Shown: positions 1 to 12,490 of the stretch, piece by piece
Numbering within the stretch: the stretch's first letter is position 1
How the letters are laid out: every line of letters starts with the position of its first letter
Origin: Daphnia pulex
Taxonomy: Eukaryota; Arthropoda; Branchiopoda; Diplostraca; Daphniidae
DNA length: 64,000 nucleotides
Direction: 5' to 3'
Assembly (NCBI RefSeq): GCF_021134715.1
Contig: NC_060018.1
Coordinates: forward strand, 12,355,501 to 12,419,500
Notes under the pieces: generated by a model
Told to the model about the DNA's origin: nothing
Database searches by the model: none
The model's input: only the letters and a program-made list of their open reading frames with translations
Program-made: the position numbers and the translations under genes

Positions 1-1580
1 TGGGTGCTGAGACACGGCGACGAGCTTACACTACACACTACACACACTGAAGATGAAAACGTTGCAGGTTCCCCCGTGTGGAATGCGTGTGTGTGCTCTC
101 TTGTGCTGGCCCAGCTGGTTCAGCACATATATATCTCTTCTCTTATTTTCTTCTTCTATATTTGAGAGAGCCGGTGCAGCAGCAGGAGCAAGCAGTAAAT
201 ATATATTATTCCGTCCGGCAGACATTTCCACCCGTCCGTCTTTCTCTTTCTGTTTTGATTTTTTTTTTCTTCAACTTGCTTCACAGTTTCATCATTTGAT
301 AAAAGAAAAACAAAAATATGACGATTTATTTTGGTTGAGGTTTTTTTTTATTTTTCTCGTGTCTTGTGACTCTGCTCTGGTTTCTTCAGAAAGTCTCGCA
401 TCCTCTTTTTTTTTCTCTCCCGATTTAGAACGCGGAGCATCCCTCCCACCGATGCGCCACTCCCCCCTTTTCTCACTCAAAAGATTTGGATTTTTCAAAT
501 TTTCTGAGAAACGCACTCGGCTAGGTGTTGTACACCTCATTGGATTTTTATTTTTAGGTTCTTGAAGGTTATGTGTGAATTTAGTTTAGTTGGATGGGAG
601 AAAAATGGGCGCCAAATTCGAATTGCAATTGCGTAACAAGGCACGGGGGATTGGGTACAAACGTATAACTGTTGTTGCCAAGGGTTGTTTGGAGCTAGAG
701 AGATTTCTTTTCAATCGAAATTCAGATGAATTATTAGAGAAATCGGTTGGTTGGTTGGCTAGTTGGGTGCAGAAATTCCAAACCGGTTGGCCGGATCGAT
801 TCGAAAATTGTCTCTCATCGAGATGGATTGAAGTGGCTGGCTGGCCGCTATACTTGTGATGTGAGGCCTCGCCTGGCCAGCAGAGCGTTGAGTAGAAGAA
901 GAAACTACAAAAAAGTTGCACCTGCGAAAAAGAGAAAAAAAGAAAATCAAATAATGGACGAAACGGTACAATCTTGAACGCACAAAAAACCGGTCGTCGT
1001 TATCAGTTTCTCTGTTGAATTTAATTTTTATTGCACAAGAAGAAGAAGAAGAAGAAGAAGCCCAAAAGAGGCGAAGGTTTTCTCTTGTGTGCTTGGCACC
1101 TGGGCGCAATGAAACTTCTTCTTCTTCTTGTATCCATACGACGGGGTCAAAGAAGAAGGAGGAATCAAAACGGGTTTGTTGTTTGGCTGCTCGCGGCTGT
1201 ACTTTGGCCTTGGCTCTTTTGCTGCGTGCCCGATGCCATTGGTCGTTGGCTCTTCTCTTTTTTCCACGACTCACTTTGTGCAAATGTGTGCAAAGTGCCA
1301 AGGGCAAGGCCGCGTCCTCGGCTGCTGCTGCCTTTTTGGCTCTGGTCGAGGTACAACAACGAGCACGAGTCATCCGCTCCCGCTCTCTCGTCACTTCCTT
1401 CTTTGGTTTTTTGGCCCCGAAAATTCCCCAACTGAATTTCAAAATTCAACACAATTTTATTTGTTTATTTTTATTTTATTTTTTGAAATTTTTTAAATGG
1501 AAAACTTTGATGGTATTGGGATCGGGCCACCAATGTCATAACACATCCCTATCCCTATCTTCCTTCCTCTTTGCCTTTAG
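1..1580 (+). other. Intronic or upstream NFI sequence, no supported exon
   Basis: This stretch lies 5' of the first NFI exons seen in the window and most likely belongs to a large NFI intron, because the DNA-binding domain exons of NFI are absent and must lie further left. It is pyrimidine-rich with short CT, GAA and CTT runs. The open frames in it have low-complexity, arginine- or phenylalanine-rich translations and no family resemblance. A strong polypyrimidine tract and AG end it at 1580. Confidence 0.5.
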
Positions 1581-1638
1581 ATCCCGACTTGGATATTAAG
1601 ACCGTGGTGTATCAAAACATTTGTCGAGCGCCAATAAT
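1581..1638 (+). other. Candidate NFI exon (58 nt), reading phase unresolved
   Basis: A very strong acceptor (CT-rich tract ending in TTTGCCTTTAG at 1580) and a good donor (GTACGT at 1639) bound 58 nt. Only one frame is open; it reads PDLDIKTVVYQNICRAPI. The DIK is reminiscent of the short linker after the vertebrate NFI DNA-binding domain (DADIK). The exon enters in phase 1, as other NFI exons here do, but leaves in phase 2, while the next good exon (1955) needs phase 1. It may be an alternative exon, may use another donor, or may be a false call. Confidence 0.3.
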
Positions 1639-1954
1639 GTACGTAACACGTTTTGGGCAGAAACCCCAGTCGGTCAAGCAGCAAAAGCCAAGAAACTAAA
1701 CACACACACAAAAACTAAAATAAAATAAAAAAGAAGAAAATGTTGTTTAGATGGTATACTGCCCGTTTTTTCACACACACATGTGTGTGTGTGCTGGCAA
1801 TGATCCCGCCATTTTATTCTCCAAAAAGAAAATTCAAAATGAATTTATTTTTGATTTTTTGGGGGTTGTGGGGTTTCATTAGTTTCAAATTGCGGATGTG
1901 TCGAGTCAAATTGATTGGAATTTTTCTTTTTAATTTTGAATTGATTGAGCGCAG

Positions 1955-4900
1955 GATATACTCACAACCCGTACAATGGAGTCATCTACAACGACACGAT
2001 CCTGGCGACAGGTGTCTTCTCATCAAAGGAATTGTGGCGGCTCTCCAAAAGTAAGTCGCCAACTCATTTCATTTTATATCAGTACGTAGGACACAAACGG
2101 TTTTTGCGCTGGCGTCGGCCATTTTGATTTTATCGGTGGTGGAGATCAAAAGGGGCGGAAAAAAATCATAGAAGTTGATACATTTAAATAAATAAGATAC
2201 AAAAGAGAGGGTCCGGTGAAATATCCAAAATTTCCATGTCCATTTCCCCTCCATTTTTTTATTTTATTTTATTGATGGCGAATTTATTGAAATTTCCTTT
2301 TTTTCTTATTTTACTCGCAATGAGATGGTCGTTGAGAGTTGGGGGGAATATTTTATTTATTCTATTGCCGAGTATAAAATACAGGACACCCATAAATGTG
2401 TGCAAAGAGAGAGGGGGGGGGGTAGGGATGTTGTCTGAGATTGGAGCATCGGTCGTATCGTAAATCAATTCATTGCAGCCTCATCCACCCCTCGGACGAT
2501 ATCCTTCCTGTTCATCTTCTTCCGGTAAAAAGAAAAGAAAATAAATAAAATTCGATGAGATTTATTCCAGGAAAGAAAGACAAAAATTGATTTTATTTTT
2601 TCTGAATGAAGATGTGATGTTGTGTTTTTGATATTATTTCTCTGGCCGTCATTTTCTTATATTTATTTTTATGGATTGAATCGATTGACCGAAAGACACG
2701 GGGTCGACCCATTTTCAAAAAATAGTTTCCCCGCCATTTCACCTTAGACTCTTTTATAAATATACTTTCAGGCTTTAGGCAGTTTTATTTATTTTGCAGC
2801 GCGTCGTTGGTTGCTATTATTATTTTTTCCAATAAATAATCACCGCAATAGATATAGATGACGAAATGGCACGCGACCCGATGAAAATAAATAAATAATA
2901 ATGTTACATTTCGTCCGCTTTTATTAGTATTTTAAAAGCCTCGCGGTTGGACGATTTTTTGTTTTTCAATTTATTTGACCGTCGCTCGTGAAATTTATTT
3001 CATCGCATAATAATAATAATTCGTTGGCTTTTGTAACATTTGGACGCGTTCGGTAATTTCTGTTTGTTTTGCGTTGCGATCCGTTTTTATTTTTCCCGAT
3101 TCGACCGCGATTTTTTCCAACGAGCTGGAAGGTGGGGGGGGGGGAGAAGATGGCGGAACGATGTTACGCCCCGTAGCTAATGGTCGTGACTGCGCTATCT
3201 GATGGGGATAATATGCGTGAATCACGACGAACGACAAAAAGGGAAGATAACAAAAAAAAAAAAACTTGTGGAATTTATTTTTTTTTTTAAATAAATTATT
3301 TATTTATTTTTTCGCAAAAATAAAAAAAGATAAAATATCGTGTCCCGCGGGACAAAAAGAATTAAAATAAATACGAGCGCGCGCGCGAATATTATAGACT
3401 CCCGCCCATAAATGGTTGCGCAGCGCCATCATCACGGAGAGAGAGAGAGAGAAGAAGAGAAGAGTTTGATGACTATTACCAACACACACACACTCCTACT
3501 ACTAGAGCTCTTTCTCTCTCTCTAGCCGGGCCAAAAAATAAAATAAAATAAATTTTTTTTCTTTCGAACCGCAGCGGGAGAGCAGCTCATATACATCCAC
3601 ACACGAACTCTCTTCTCTCTCTCTTTACGGATGGATGGATGGATGGTTTAGTCCCGCTCACTCGGCTATTTTTTCGTTCGTTCGTTTTTCAAAAAAAAAC
3701 TTTTTTTTTTTCGGTGATGAACCGACTGGACTCTCTCTCTCTCCTTTTTATCCATCATCTATCGGTTATTACTACATATACTATCGCTCTCTCTCTCTCT
3801 CGGCGGGGGGGAATGAGCCCCGTCGTATTATAATACCACGTACACACACTACACACACTACACACACAGGCGTGTGTATAAGTCGGTCGTTGTATAAAAG
3901 GAGGATCGACAACAACTCCTTTTATACACACATTATATGGCTGTGCTCTCTCTCTCTCTCTTTTTCTTTTTCTTCTGTTGGCTTTTTGGGCGGCCATTTG
4001 CATATGGAAAGGTCGTCTTTCGCTACATCTTCTTCCGCATCGGAGCCAGCGTGAAAATACGACGCTTCGGTTTGTTGTGTCGTGAACTCGAATAACCTTT
4101 TAGCGAACGCGGGCGGCGCGCTCAATTTTTCTTTTTTCAAATGCGGCATTTGATTTTTTTTGGGGGGATTAGATTTAATAGGCGAGTTAAGGGAAAATAC
4201 CAGCCGGTCGCCTTTGAGTAGGGAAACAAATAATCCAGCGGATTATATCAACTACGCCCTAGTTTTTTTTTAACTTTTTATTTTTTGAAATAATTTTTGA
4301 GCAGTTCGTGACCAAACCTCGGCTGGTAATAAAACATTTTATTTTGCTTCACATATGCGTTTTTTTTCGATCGAATTTTGATTTGTTGATGTTCCGCGTT
4401 CGGAATTTTCTCGGCGCGTCAATTTGAAATTCCAAAAAGAGAACAAGAAATTTTGATGGATTATTTATTGATTTGATTTCTGTTGTATTAAAGTTCTATA
4501 TTTTAAATCAACGAATTTGAAATTGAAATGAATTTAAATGTTGGACTAGAATCTTTGTTTTGTATTGTTGATTGATTTTTCTCCTTTTGTTTTCTCGACT
4601 CGTTTTGATGCTCGTTTCCAAGCAGCGTCAATCATGCAGGGCTCCAACGGGCTCCAGCCGCCGCTCAACGCCATCAAGATCGAAGCCCCGTCTTATTATT
4701 GCAACAGTTACACGCCACCGGCTCCCGATCACTCGGCCTCCATGCTCCAAGCAACTGGCGCTTACAGTAAATTATTTCCAAATTTTGATTTCAAATTGCC
4801 AAATTTTAATTGGCCAATTTTTTGAATTCATTTGCCAATTTTTCTCCTTGAGGTCCTCTGTCTCTGCACCGCAATTCGCAGAGTCCGATCGACCCCCGAG

Positions 4901-7900
4901 GCGGCGGTGGCGGCCACCAGCACAAGCGACTGCGGCGGATGAGCTCGACGGAGGACGACCTGCAGGACGTTTCGTCGCAGGGCGGTGGCAGCGGCGGCGG
5001 AGGGACGTCGTCGAGCATCATCATCCGCGGCGGCGGCGGACAGGGCAGCAACGACGCCAACAAATCCATCCCGTCGGCCGCCGATTTGAGCTACTACGGC
5101 CATCAGCAGAGTCCCAACTCGCTGTCCAATCAGACCTCTTGGCACTCGGAAATGGATCACGGTCAGTCCACCATTTCCTCCATTTTCTTTTCATTTTGAC
5201 ACCCCCAAAATTTAAAATTTCCAGGGAAACAAATCGCCGGACAGACGAAAACAAAAAAAAATTTGCATATAAAATCTTTTTGATGAGAAAGAAAAAAAGA
5301 AAAATTAGTTTTCAGTAGACGCATGTCATTTTTAATTTAATTACCCACCTGCAAAAAATTTACAAACATTTTTTTGATAGACATAAAAAAAAAAAGATTA
5401 GATTTAACAACATGGAAATTTTTGGCATATGCAAATGATTTTAGAGCTAGTCAACAATTGATTTGAACTAGCGACCTAGGGGCTCTTCCGACTGGGTCAC
5501 GTCATCAAAATGGACAAATTGTTCACATTTGATGAAGTGACGGAGTCGATTGGGCCTTGATAATTAGCGTCTTGTTTTATGTGTGATCTGTGGTTGTGCA
5601 CGATTTGAGATTTTGAGCCCCTCCCACAAGCACAGTGCCCTCCCTCCCGACCAGCACAAATTTTAAAACTACAGAAAAAAGACGGACCAAAACAAAAGAA
5701 AAAGAAAAACGAAAAACCCAAAATGTGTGTTTAGGTGGCGGCAGTGCAGTTGCCAATGTCGTCGGCCAACAATCCATCACGACCATCCCCATCCCAGCCA
5801 CATCCTCCACTTCCTCCACGTCTTCCTCTTCCGCAACTTCTTCCATCACGTCGGCGACGTCGCCACCGTCGCCGCCGTCGTCGTCGTCAGCCTTGTCGTC
5901 GTCCATCGGCTCCAAAACGCTCAAGATAGAGCCGGGAAGTGTCAATTGTAATAATAATAATAACGGCGGCGGCGGTGGTGGTGGTGGCGGCGCGGCCAGA
6001 CCTTCCTCGGCCGATGAGGGCGCCATCATCTCTAGTCACGATGGCCGGCAGCTGGCCAGTCCTCACCACCATCACCACCAACACCAACAGCACCACCACC
6101 ACCAACAACACCACCAGCAGCAGCAGCAACAACATCATCTGCAGAGCAACAGCAGAGACGGTGAGTCGCCAATTCAAAATCCCCGCGAAAAAAAACAAAA
6201 AACAAATTTTGAAAAAAATTGGCGCGAAATTCAAAAAAAAACATTTTTTCGAGCGAGATTCATGTAGAGAGAGAGACCAACACCAACGGAGCTAAACACT
6301 TTCACTTTGAAAACACACATTCCAAACAAAAACACACACAGAGTTTTATCAACTGGGCGACGGTATTTGTGTACATCTACAATTTCAAATTTTTAGACAA
6401 AACTCTCCCATGAAACGACCCCCCCATGTCCGGTTAAATATTGTCGAGTGATCTGAGAGAGACGGTAGACTTTAGATGATTAGCGCCAAAGAATGTCTGA
6501 TGCAGCGAAATTTAGAAATGAATTGTTTTAACCCTACCGATTTCCCATCTGAAATCACCGACAACTTTTCTATTCTCTTATAGTCGCCCCCCGAAACAAA
6601 AAATGACATAATGAGAAAAATATATATATATTAGCATGATACAGCACGAAGCATGAATTGCCCCCCGGATATAGATCCAACCCCCTATGAAACAAAACAA
6701 AACAAATATATATACATATTATATATAAATATTATAGTGAGCAGTTGTCCAATTCCTCCAACCAAACAAACAAACAAAATTGTCATCTTCTTATTATATT
6801 TTTTCGTTTAATCATTTTCTATTAGTTGTTCGTCTGTTAGTGAAACCCCAAATCAGAGAGAAAACAAATTATTTTAGACGAGGATAATTCATTATAACAA
6901 CCCAAAAAAATTGATTTTGTTTTTTAATTTAAAAGAGAAATTGGAAGATTTTGTTTTCTAAAATTCTGTTATTTCTTTTCTTTTCTTGTCCGCCATTTTT
7001 TTGGGTGGGGTTTCATTGGGGTTTTTTTTTTGTGTTCGTGCCCGGTCGCACATTTGGTTGGGAGCAGGTTTGCAGCACGGTTCTGTGGTGTCGCTGGCCG
7101 CGTCCAGCTACTACGGTCACGATCAGGGACTGGTGGTGGCGACGCAACACGGCGGCCACGGCGGGGCCGGCGGAAGCAACGGCGGAGGTAACGGCGGCCC
7201 TCACTCGCCCGGCAAGTACCAGGAGAACGGCCACGACACTTTCTCCGATTTTGTCACGCTCGTCTGCCAAGAAGCCCAAAACACTCAGAACGCCCAGGTG
7301 AATTTTTGAAATATTTTTTTTTTTTTCAAAATTGGCGGGGGAAATTTTAACCCGCGAAATTCAAAAATTATATTTTCAGGTTCAAGCGGGATCGTCACGC
7401 GGGACCATGAAGCTTTCGTCCTCATCGTATTACGCCACCAGCATGTTACCGCCTCCTCCGCCACCGGTAATGGCCCGTCCGGTGGCCATCATCCGCTCAA
7501 CAGGTTCGACGAATTTCTAATTTGATTTCATTTTTTTCCATCAATTTTTCAAAATCAAAAATAATTCAAAATTTTTATTTTTAATTTTTGAAATGAAATG
7601 AAGACATGACCAACTCGCCGCCGCCTTCGGTGACGCCACCTCCTCTGGGCGTCGGTGATAACAACCCGTCGTCGTCGAGCAGTGGCGGCGGCAACCGTGG
7701 TCCGCCGCTGAGTCCGACGTCGATCGGATCCAACGGCGGCGGAGGCTCGGAAGTCCTCCAACACGGACGCGTCAGTGGCGGCAGCGGCGGTTCCGGCGGT
7801 GGCTCATCGGCCGGCTCCTCGTCGTTCGGCTCCGGGCGCGACTACACCTTCTCTCACTTGCACGCGCAATCGGGACAGGTAAATAAAAAAACTAGACAGA

Positions 7901-9240
7901 AAAAATCATTTCCCTCAATTTTTTCTTTTTAAAATGATTCACGAAAATTAATGACCCCACTCAAATTAATAAATAAATCATCCGACCGGCGCTAGAAAAA
8001 GAAAATTCCGTATGATTATTATTATTATTTAAAGCCCCGGGGGAGGGCATCAGAATCACCGAAAAGGAGAGAGATGGTCTTTCTATTCGCTGATTGCCCC
8101 ACAACACACGAACTAAGTGTGTCTAGCGTCCGTCCGAGATTGAAAAACCCAAACCAGAGAGCGTGCTATAGCTTTGTTATTGTAATTTACTTGGGGGGGT
8201 AGGAGATGCGGTTCGGGTCATGAAACACGGCCAGGCGAAATTTCGGGGGGATAAATCAGACGACTGGGATCCATTTTTCGTTAGCAATTCAAAATTGCTA
8301 TTAGCGCCGAGTCGTCAAATCAAATCGCCCGCAATCGTCTAGACATTTGACGAATTCATTTTAATAAATGATAAACCAAACCGCAACAACAAACAACAAA
8401 AAAAGATTCGTTGCTTTTTTTAAGTTCCAATTCAGACTGTGGGGTTAAGTCTGAAATAAAATTAGAGTTTTTAAATTTTTTTAACAAAACAAATACAACT
8501 TGATTTTTATTATTATTTGGTCCTCTCTCTCTCTCTCTCTCTTTCGCTGCGTTATTGATGGTTTTATTCTGGAGTGCGTAATATATACGAGGTCATATAA
8601 GATGAAGAAAAAAAAACCCGTTATCGGGTCCCCACCCATCGTGATTATAAAAATAAGAAACGATATTTTTTCTTTTTATCAATTTCACGGGGGGTAACCT
8701 TTTTATCTTAACGTTTGAACTAAATTTTTCATTTTTTTTTTCTTATTTTTTTCTTATTTTTTCTATTTTATTATTTTAAATAAATAACAGTTATTTACGT
8801 ATACGAACATCGGACCGGTTGGTGGAATGTCGGGCGTGATCAGTCCGACCAATTTGAGTTTGTTCTCGTCGTCTCCGTCCGGCGGAGGAAACGGAGTCAA
8901 CAACCAATCGCCTCGCACCATCACGCCCAACCAGCAGCACCACTCGAACCAGCAGCAGCAGCAGCGAAATGGACCGAGCAACAACACGTCCAGCCAGCAG
9001 CAACAGCAACAACAGCAACAACAACAACAGCAGCAGCAGTCGGTTTCCAGGTGGAACACGGGCTCGTTCATCGCGCTGGACGACAACATGGACTACGGAA
9101 TGATGTCGCCGCTCATCTCATCGGGCGGCAACCAAGTGGTGGACCAGCAAGGAGGACCCAACGGTCCCGGATCCCTCATGGACGACGGTATACAATACCT
9201 GGCCTCACGCCCTCATTCGCCCACTCGATTGGCTCCTTAA
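1955..9240 (+). CDS. NFI: Nuclear factor I (NFI/CTF) transcription factor, C-terminal two thirds (partial)
   Basis: Eight in-phase exons code for about 682 residues: 1955-2050, 4626-4766, 4853-5161, 5735-6160, 7068-7297, 7380-7503, 7604-7878 and 8791-9240 (TAA at 9238). NFI proteins bind TTGGC palindromes through an N-terminal domain; that domain is left of this window. The part seen is the linker and transactivation region. Diagnostic matches to vertebrate NFI are DTILATGVFSSKELWRLSK (NFI: DSFVTSGVFSVTELVRVSQ), the basic KRLRRMSSTEDDL block, DTFSDFVTLVCQEAQ (ETLKEFVQLVCPDAG) and MLPPPPPPVMARPV (MLPPPPPPPMARPV). All joins I could check keep frame, most in phase 1, as in vertebrate genes. Long Gly, Ser, His/Gln (6060-6160) and Gln (8995-9040) runs make it longer than vertebrate NFI. 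The protein ends SPTRLAP, without the vertebrate C-terminal tail. It should be nuclear. Exon ends come from splice sites and phase, not from transcripts. Confidence 0.9.
2051..4625 (+). other. Large NFI intron, repeat-rich, no gene seen
   Basis: Intron between the GVFSS exon and the next NFI exon. It is AT-rich and carries many simple repeats: G runs at about 2412 and 3133, GA/CT tracts at 3437-3460, 3515-3525, 3730-3745, 3787-3802 and 3948-3961, a GATG run near 3630 and CACTA repeats near 3843. Open frames over it translate into low-complexity peptides only. Confidence 0.6.
3437..3460. repeat. GA microsatellite in NFI intron
   Basis: A run of GA dinucleotides passing into GAAGAGAAGAG. It is one of several purine or pyrimidine tracts in this intron. 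Confidence 0.8.
5441..5505 (-). repeat. tRNA-derived SINE-like fragment in NFI intron
   Basis: Read on the minus strand, this piece has an A-box-like TGACCCAGTCGGAAGAG and, about 30 nt on, a B-box-like AGTTCAAATC, with the tRNA order and spacing. The arms do not fold into a complete cloverleaf, so it looks like a SINE head or a tRNA relic and not a working tRNA. It lies in the intron between NFI exons 4853-5161 and 5735-6160. Confidence 0.4.
8523..8543. repeat. CT microsatellite
   Basis: Uninterrupted CT dinucleotides in the last NFI intron. Confidence 0.85.
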
Positions 9241-9549
9241 AAATGTTGCTAGCGCAGTTCTTTTCTCGCAACTGTGGTGATCCTCTCCTTTTGATTTATA
9301 CAACGAACAACAACAAATTTGGCCATTCAAGTCAAAGGGAAATGGAAATTGAAATGCAAAATAATTTAAAAAAATTCGGGATAAAAAATTTGAAATGCCC
9401 GCCCCTCATCCAAGTCCGTCCAGGATTTTGATTGTCACTGGATGGACTTGGGCAAAATAGCAGCTACACTATTTATATATATATATTATACATATATATA
9501 CACATGTAAACCGTTTTATTAAAAAAAAAAATACTTTACACACATGCAT

Positions 9550-9572
9550 ACACACACACACACACACACACA
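9550..9572. repeat. CA microsatellite
   Basis: A run of CA dinucleotides in the presumed NFI 3' UTR. Confidence 0.85.
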
Positions 9573-10375
9573 AAATGAGAAAAACGCAATAACCTCCTCC
9601 TCCTCCCTCCTTGTACGCTCTCGCGATTCTCTCACTCACTTAAAGGTTGTGGTGACTCGTCATTTTTACAAAAAATTTAAACAAACCAACCAATTTTTCT
9701 TGATTTTAATTGAAAAATTAAAAACAAAAAACTTATTAGTATTGTTACTTTGAAAAAAAGGGGATGATTATAATTATTATCATTATTTAGTTCCAATTTT
9801 AATTTAATTAAAAAAATTGCTATTATAATTTTATTATCAAATAGAGAAATAACCCCCTCATCCCCGTACGTATATATTATAATAAGTTGAGATTAATGCA
9901 ATAAAAAACAAAATATTGTCGTCGAGGAATAATAATTGCGCCAAACCAAAATTTTTCGAAAAAAAATAATAATAATCGATTTTTTAGAATTATTTGTAAA
10001 ATCAAATTTCGTTCTTGTCAAAAAACAAAAATCACAAAATTTTTCTGTTCAATCAAACCTCACCCCCCACACACGCGCGCCGTTGTAGGAGCCAATAAGC
10101 GAGTGCCATTAATTGATTTTTTTTTAGTGACGAGTTATATTCATTTTGATTGGATTTCTAATAAAATGTCGTTTGTTAATTCAAAAATTTTTTTTTTACC
10201 ATAGTCGTTTCGAATTGAATTGTACGAAGAAGCCCCTCACTCCCCCCAAAAAAAGTTTTGTGCGCGTGCTTCCAACAACAACAAACAAACAAACAATAAT
10301 TAATGAATTAATGAATCGTGTCATGTTCATCTGCATACTTTTGGTTTGGTCTGTTATATTTGTCATTTGTGTTTT

Positions 10376-10402
10376 GTCTCTCTCTCTCTCTCTTTCTCTC
10401 TC
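10376..10402. repeat. CT microsatellite
   Basis: CT dinucleotides with one TTT interruption. A CA run follows at about 10426-10446. Confidence 0.85.
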
Positions 10403-12358
10403 GCTGTTGTTTGGTTAAACATCACACAGACACACACACACACACACCGACACACTACAAAAAAAAAACTTTTTTTTTTTTTTTAATTTTGGTTATTTTT
10501 TTTTGAATATATTTTGCTGTGATTTAGTTGCGTCATCGAGTGCAAAGTGAAGAGTTTCGTGTCGTGTGTGTGTGTGTGCGTGCGTGACGTCTTGTGTCGC
10601 TGCAAGAAGAAGAAAAAAAAACGTAGCAATAATTTCTCGTGCTGAACTGAAGATAATTGACAGAAGAGTTATAGTGTGTTGCATATATAGCCTCTAATAA
10701 CAGCAAAAAAAAAATTAATAATAAACTTAGGCCTTCATGTAAATGAGATATTTATACAAGATAGATGCAAATTTTTCTTTTCGACGTGAGTGTGTTCTTT
10801 TTTTTTTTAAATTACCTTTTAACCTCCCTCACTGTTGTTGATCGATTGATTCTTCCGTATATTTACCCACACAATTTTTTTTCATCCTTACAACCCCAAA
10901 ACTGGACTAATAATAATTAAATAGCCTTACAATAACATTTTGGAACAAACAGATTTTTTTTTTTTACATACCAAACAATAAAATACATTCATATAGTTAC
11001 ACACATACACGCAGAGACAACACTCGGACAATTTTTTGGAAAACATTTCGGGGAAAATTAAATTTCTCGCTCCGTTTATTTGTTTGAATTATAACCGAAA
11101 AATTACAACGCAGACGTTTATTTGTAACCAAACGCTCACTTTTATTGACGCCGTGCCTGTAGCCAGAAAAAGACGAAAATTGGGAGCGGGGGAGGATTAT
11201 AGGAATAATAATTAAAATTAATTCATTTCGTTTATTTTGAAATTCCTTCTTCCTTCCTTGCCCAATTTCTCCCCCCTTGTCAAAATTAAAAATTCAAAAA
11301 AAAAGGAAAACAAATACAAAACTTCATGTGGGTTCTATTCACCAAGTGCTTAATTCTACTGTATCTCTTAAACTACTATTTAATAATGTAGGAAATTATT
11401 ATTCGGAAAGCACACCAATAACGAACGCTATTATTTTTAAATAGCAATTTTGATTAAAATCAGAAAAAACTATTTCGCCTTTTTGTTTTTAATTTTCTAG
11501 ATTCGCCTTCCACATTTAGCCGGTGGTTAATTCAACAATTCATTTCTCTTTTTTCGTTTCAATCACGCAATACTTTGTGTCAAATCGCAATAAGGTGCAA
11601 ATAATCGCCCGGAGCCAATCTCTAAAAGCAAGAAAAAGAGAAAAACAAAACGGAGTTCTACATCTAATCTAATCCGCCCCTTTTTTTACTCTGTTTAAAA
11701 GATGAATGATGTAATTATTATCGTGTAATTAACCGGTGGAAGAAGAAAAGAGAGAGAAGAAAAAGCCCAATAAGAAAATCGTTGGTTCATTTTCTTCTCG
11801 TTTTGTTTTCACGGCATAAATATATTTATACGTGTGTGTGTGTGTAATCAGCAGGTGTGTGTGTGTGCGTAACGGGGCGCGTAAAAAAAAATTTCTAGGT
11901 ACCCAAAAACAATTATAAAAGCACAAAACTATCGTGGCGTGATGGTAGTAGAAGAATAAATAAATAATTGACTCAACTCTCAGCAGACCAGGCGAAATTT
12001 CGCAACACTTTCTTTTTCTTCAATTCATTTTGATTATTTCTGGAATATAATCTTAAAAAAATAAGCGATTAGAACCGAGATTCGAAAAGGAGAGAGAAGA
12101 AGAGTCGTCTAGAGACAGCAGCACACGTCAAGTTATATTATTATGATTAGCTTTAAGCCCAAAAGTCGGATCAAAATTAAGTCTATAGTATGTATACCTA
12201 GCCTAATAAGGACCGCTAAATAATATGCTAATGTATCTGTGCTGTTTCTCTGGCTGTGGCATATTTTATTCAAATGACGAACGAAAAAAAAAAAGCAAAA
12301 AGAGCAAAACAAAACCGCGCAGTATCATATAATATTTTACGTAAAAAGCAAATATGTA

Positions 12359-12380
12359 CGTGTGTGTGTGTGTGTGTGTG
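12359..12380. repeat. GT microsatellite
   Basis: About ten GT dinucleotides, shortly before the distal candidate polyadenylation signals of NFI. Confidence 0.85.
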
Positions 12381-12490
12381 TCTTGTTGTGATGTCCCTTT
12401 TCGTGTTTTTTTTCCTTTTCTTTTTGGGTTTCATGTGTGTGTCCGATTGTAGAGAATTATTTAAAAGAAATAAAAATAAATGAACAATAA

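Larger units (their letters stand above)
9241..12490 (+). other. Probable long 3' UTR of NFI
   Basis: No coding exon is recognisable after the NFI stop. The sequence is AT-rich, with CA, CT and GT microsatellites. Candidate polyadenylation signals are AATAAA near 9899 and a cluster of AATAAA-type signals near 12469-12490, so the mRNA may end at either place. The longer choice gives a 3' UTR of about 3.2 kb, which would suit a regulated transcription factor mRNA. Transcript evidence is needed to choose. Confidence 0.45.

Noticed and set aside
31-1600. Several overlapping open frames on both strands
   Set aside because: Low-complexity translations caused by pyrimidine and GAA repeats, with no domain, no phase match to NFI and a position inside an intron or upstream region.
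5430-5510. Functional tRNA in the NFI intron
   Set aside because: A and B boxes are recognisable but the acceptor and T arms do not pair; kept only as a SINE or tRNA relic.
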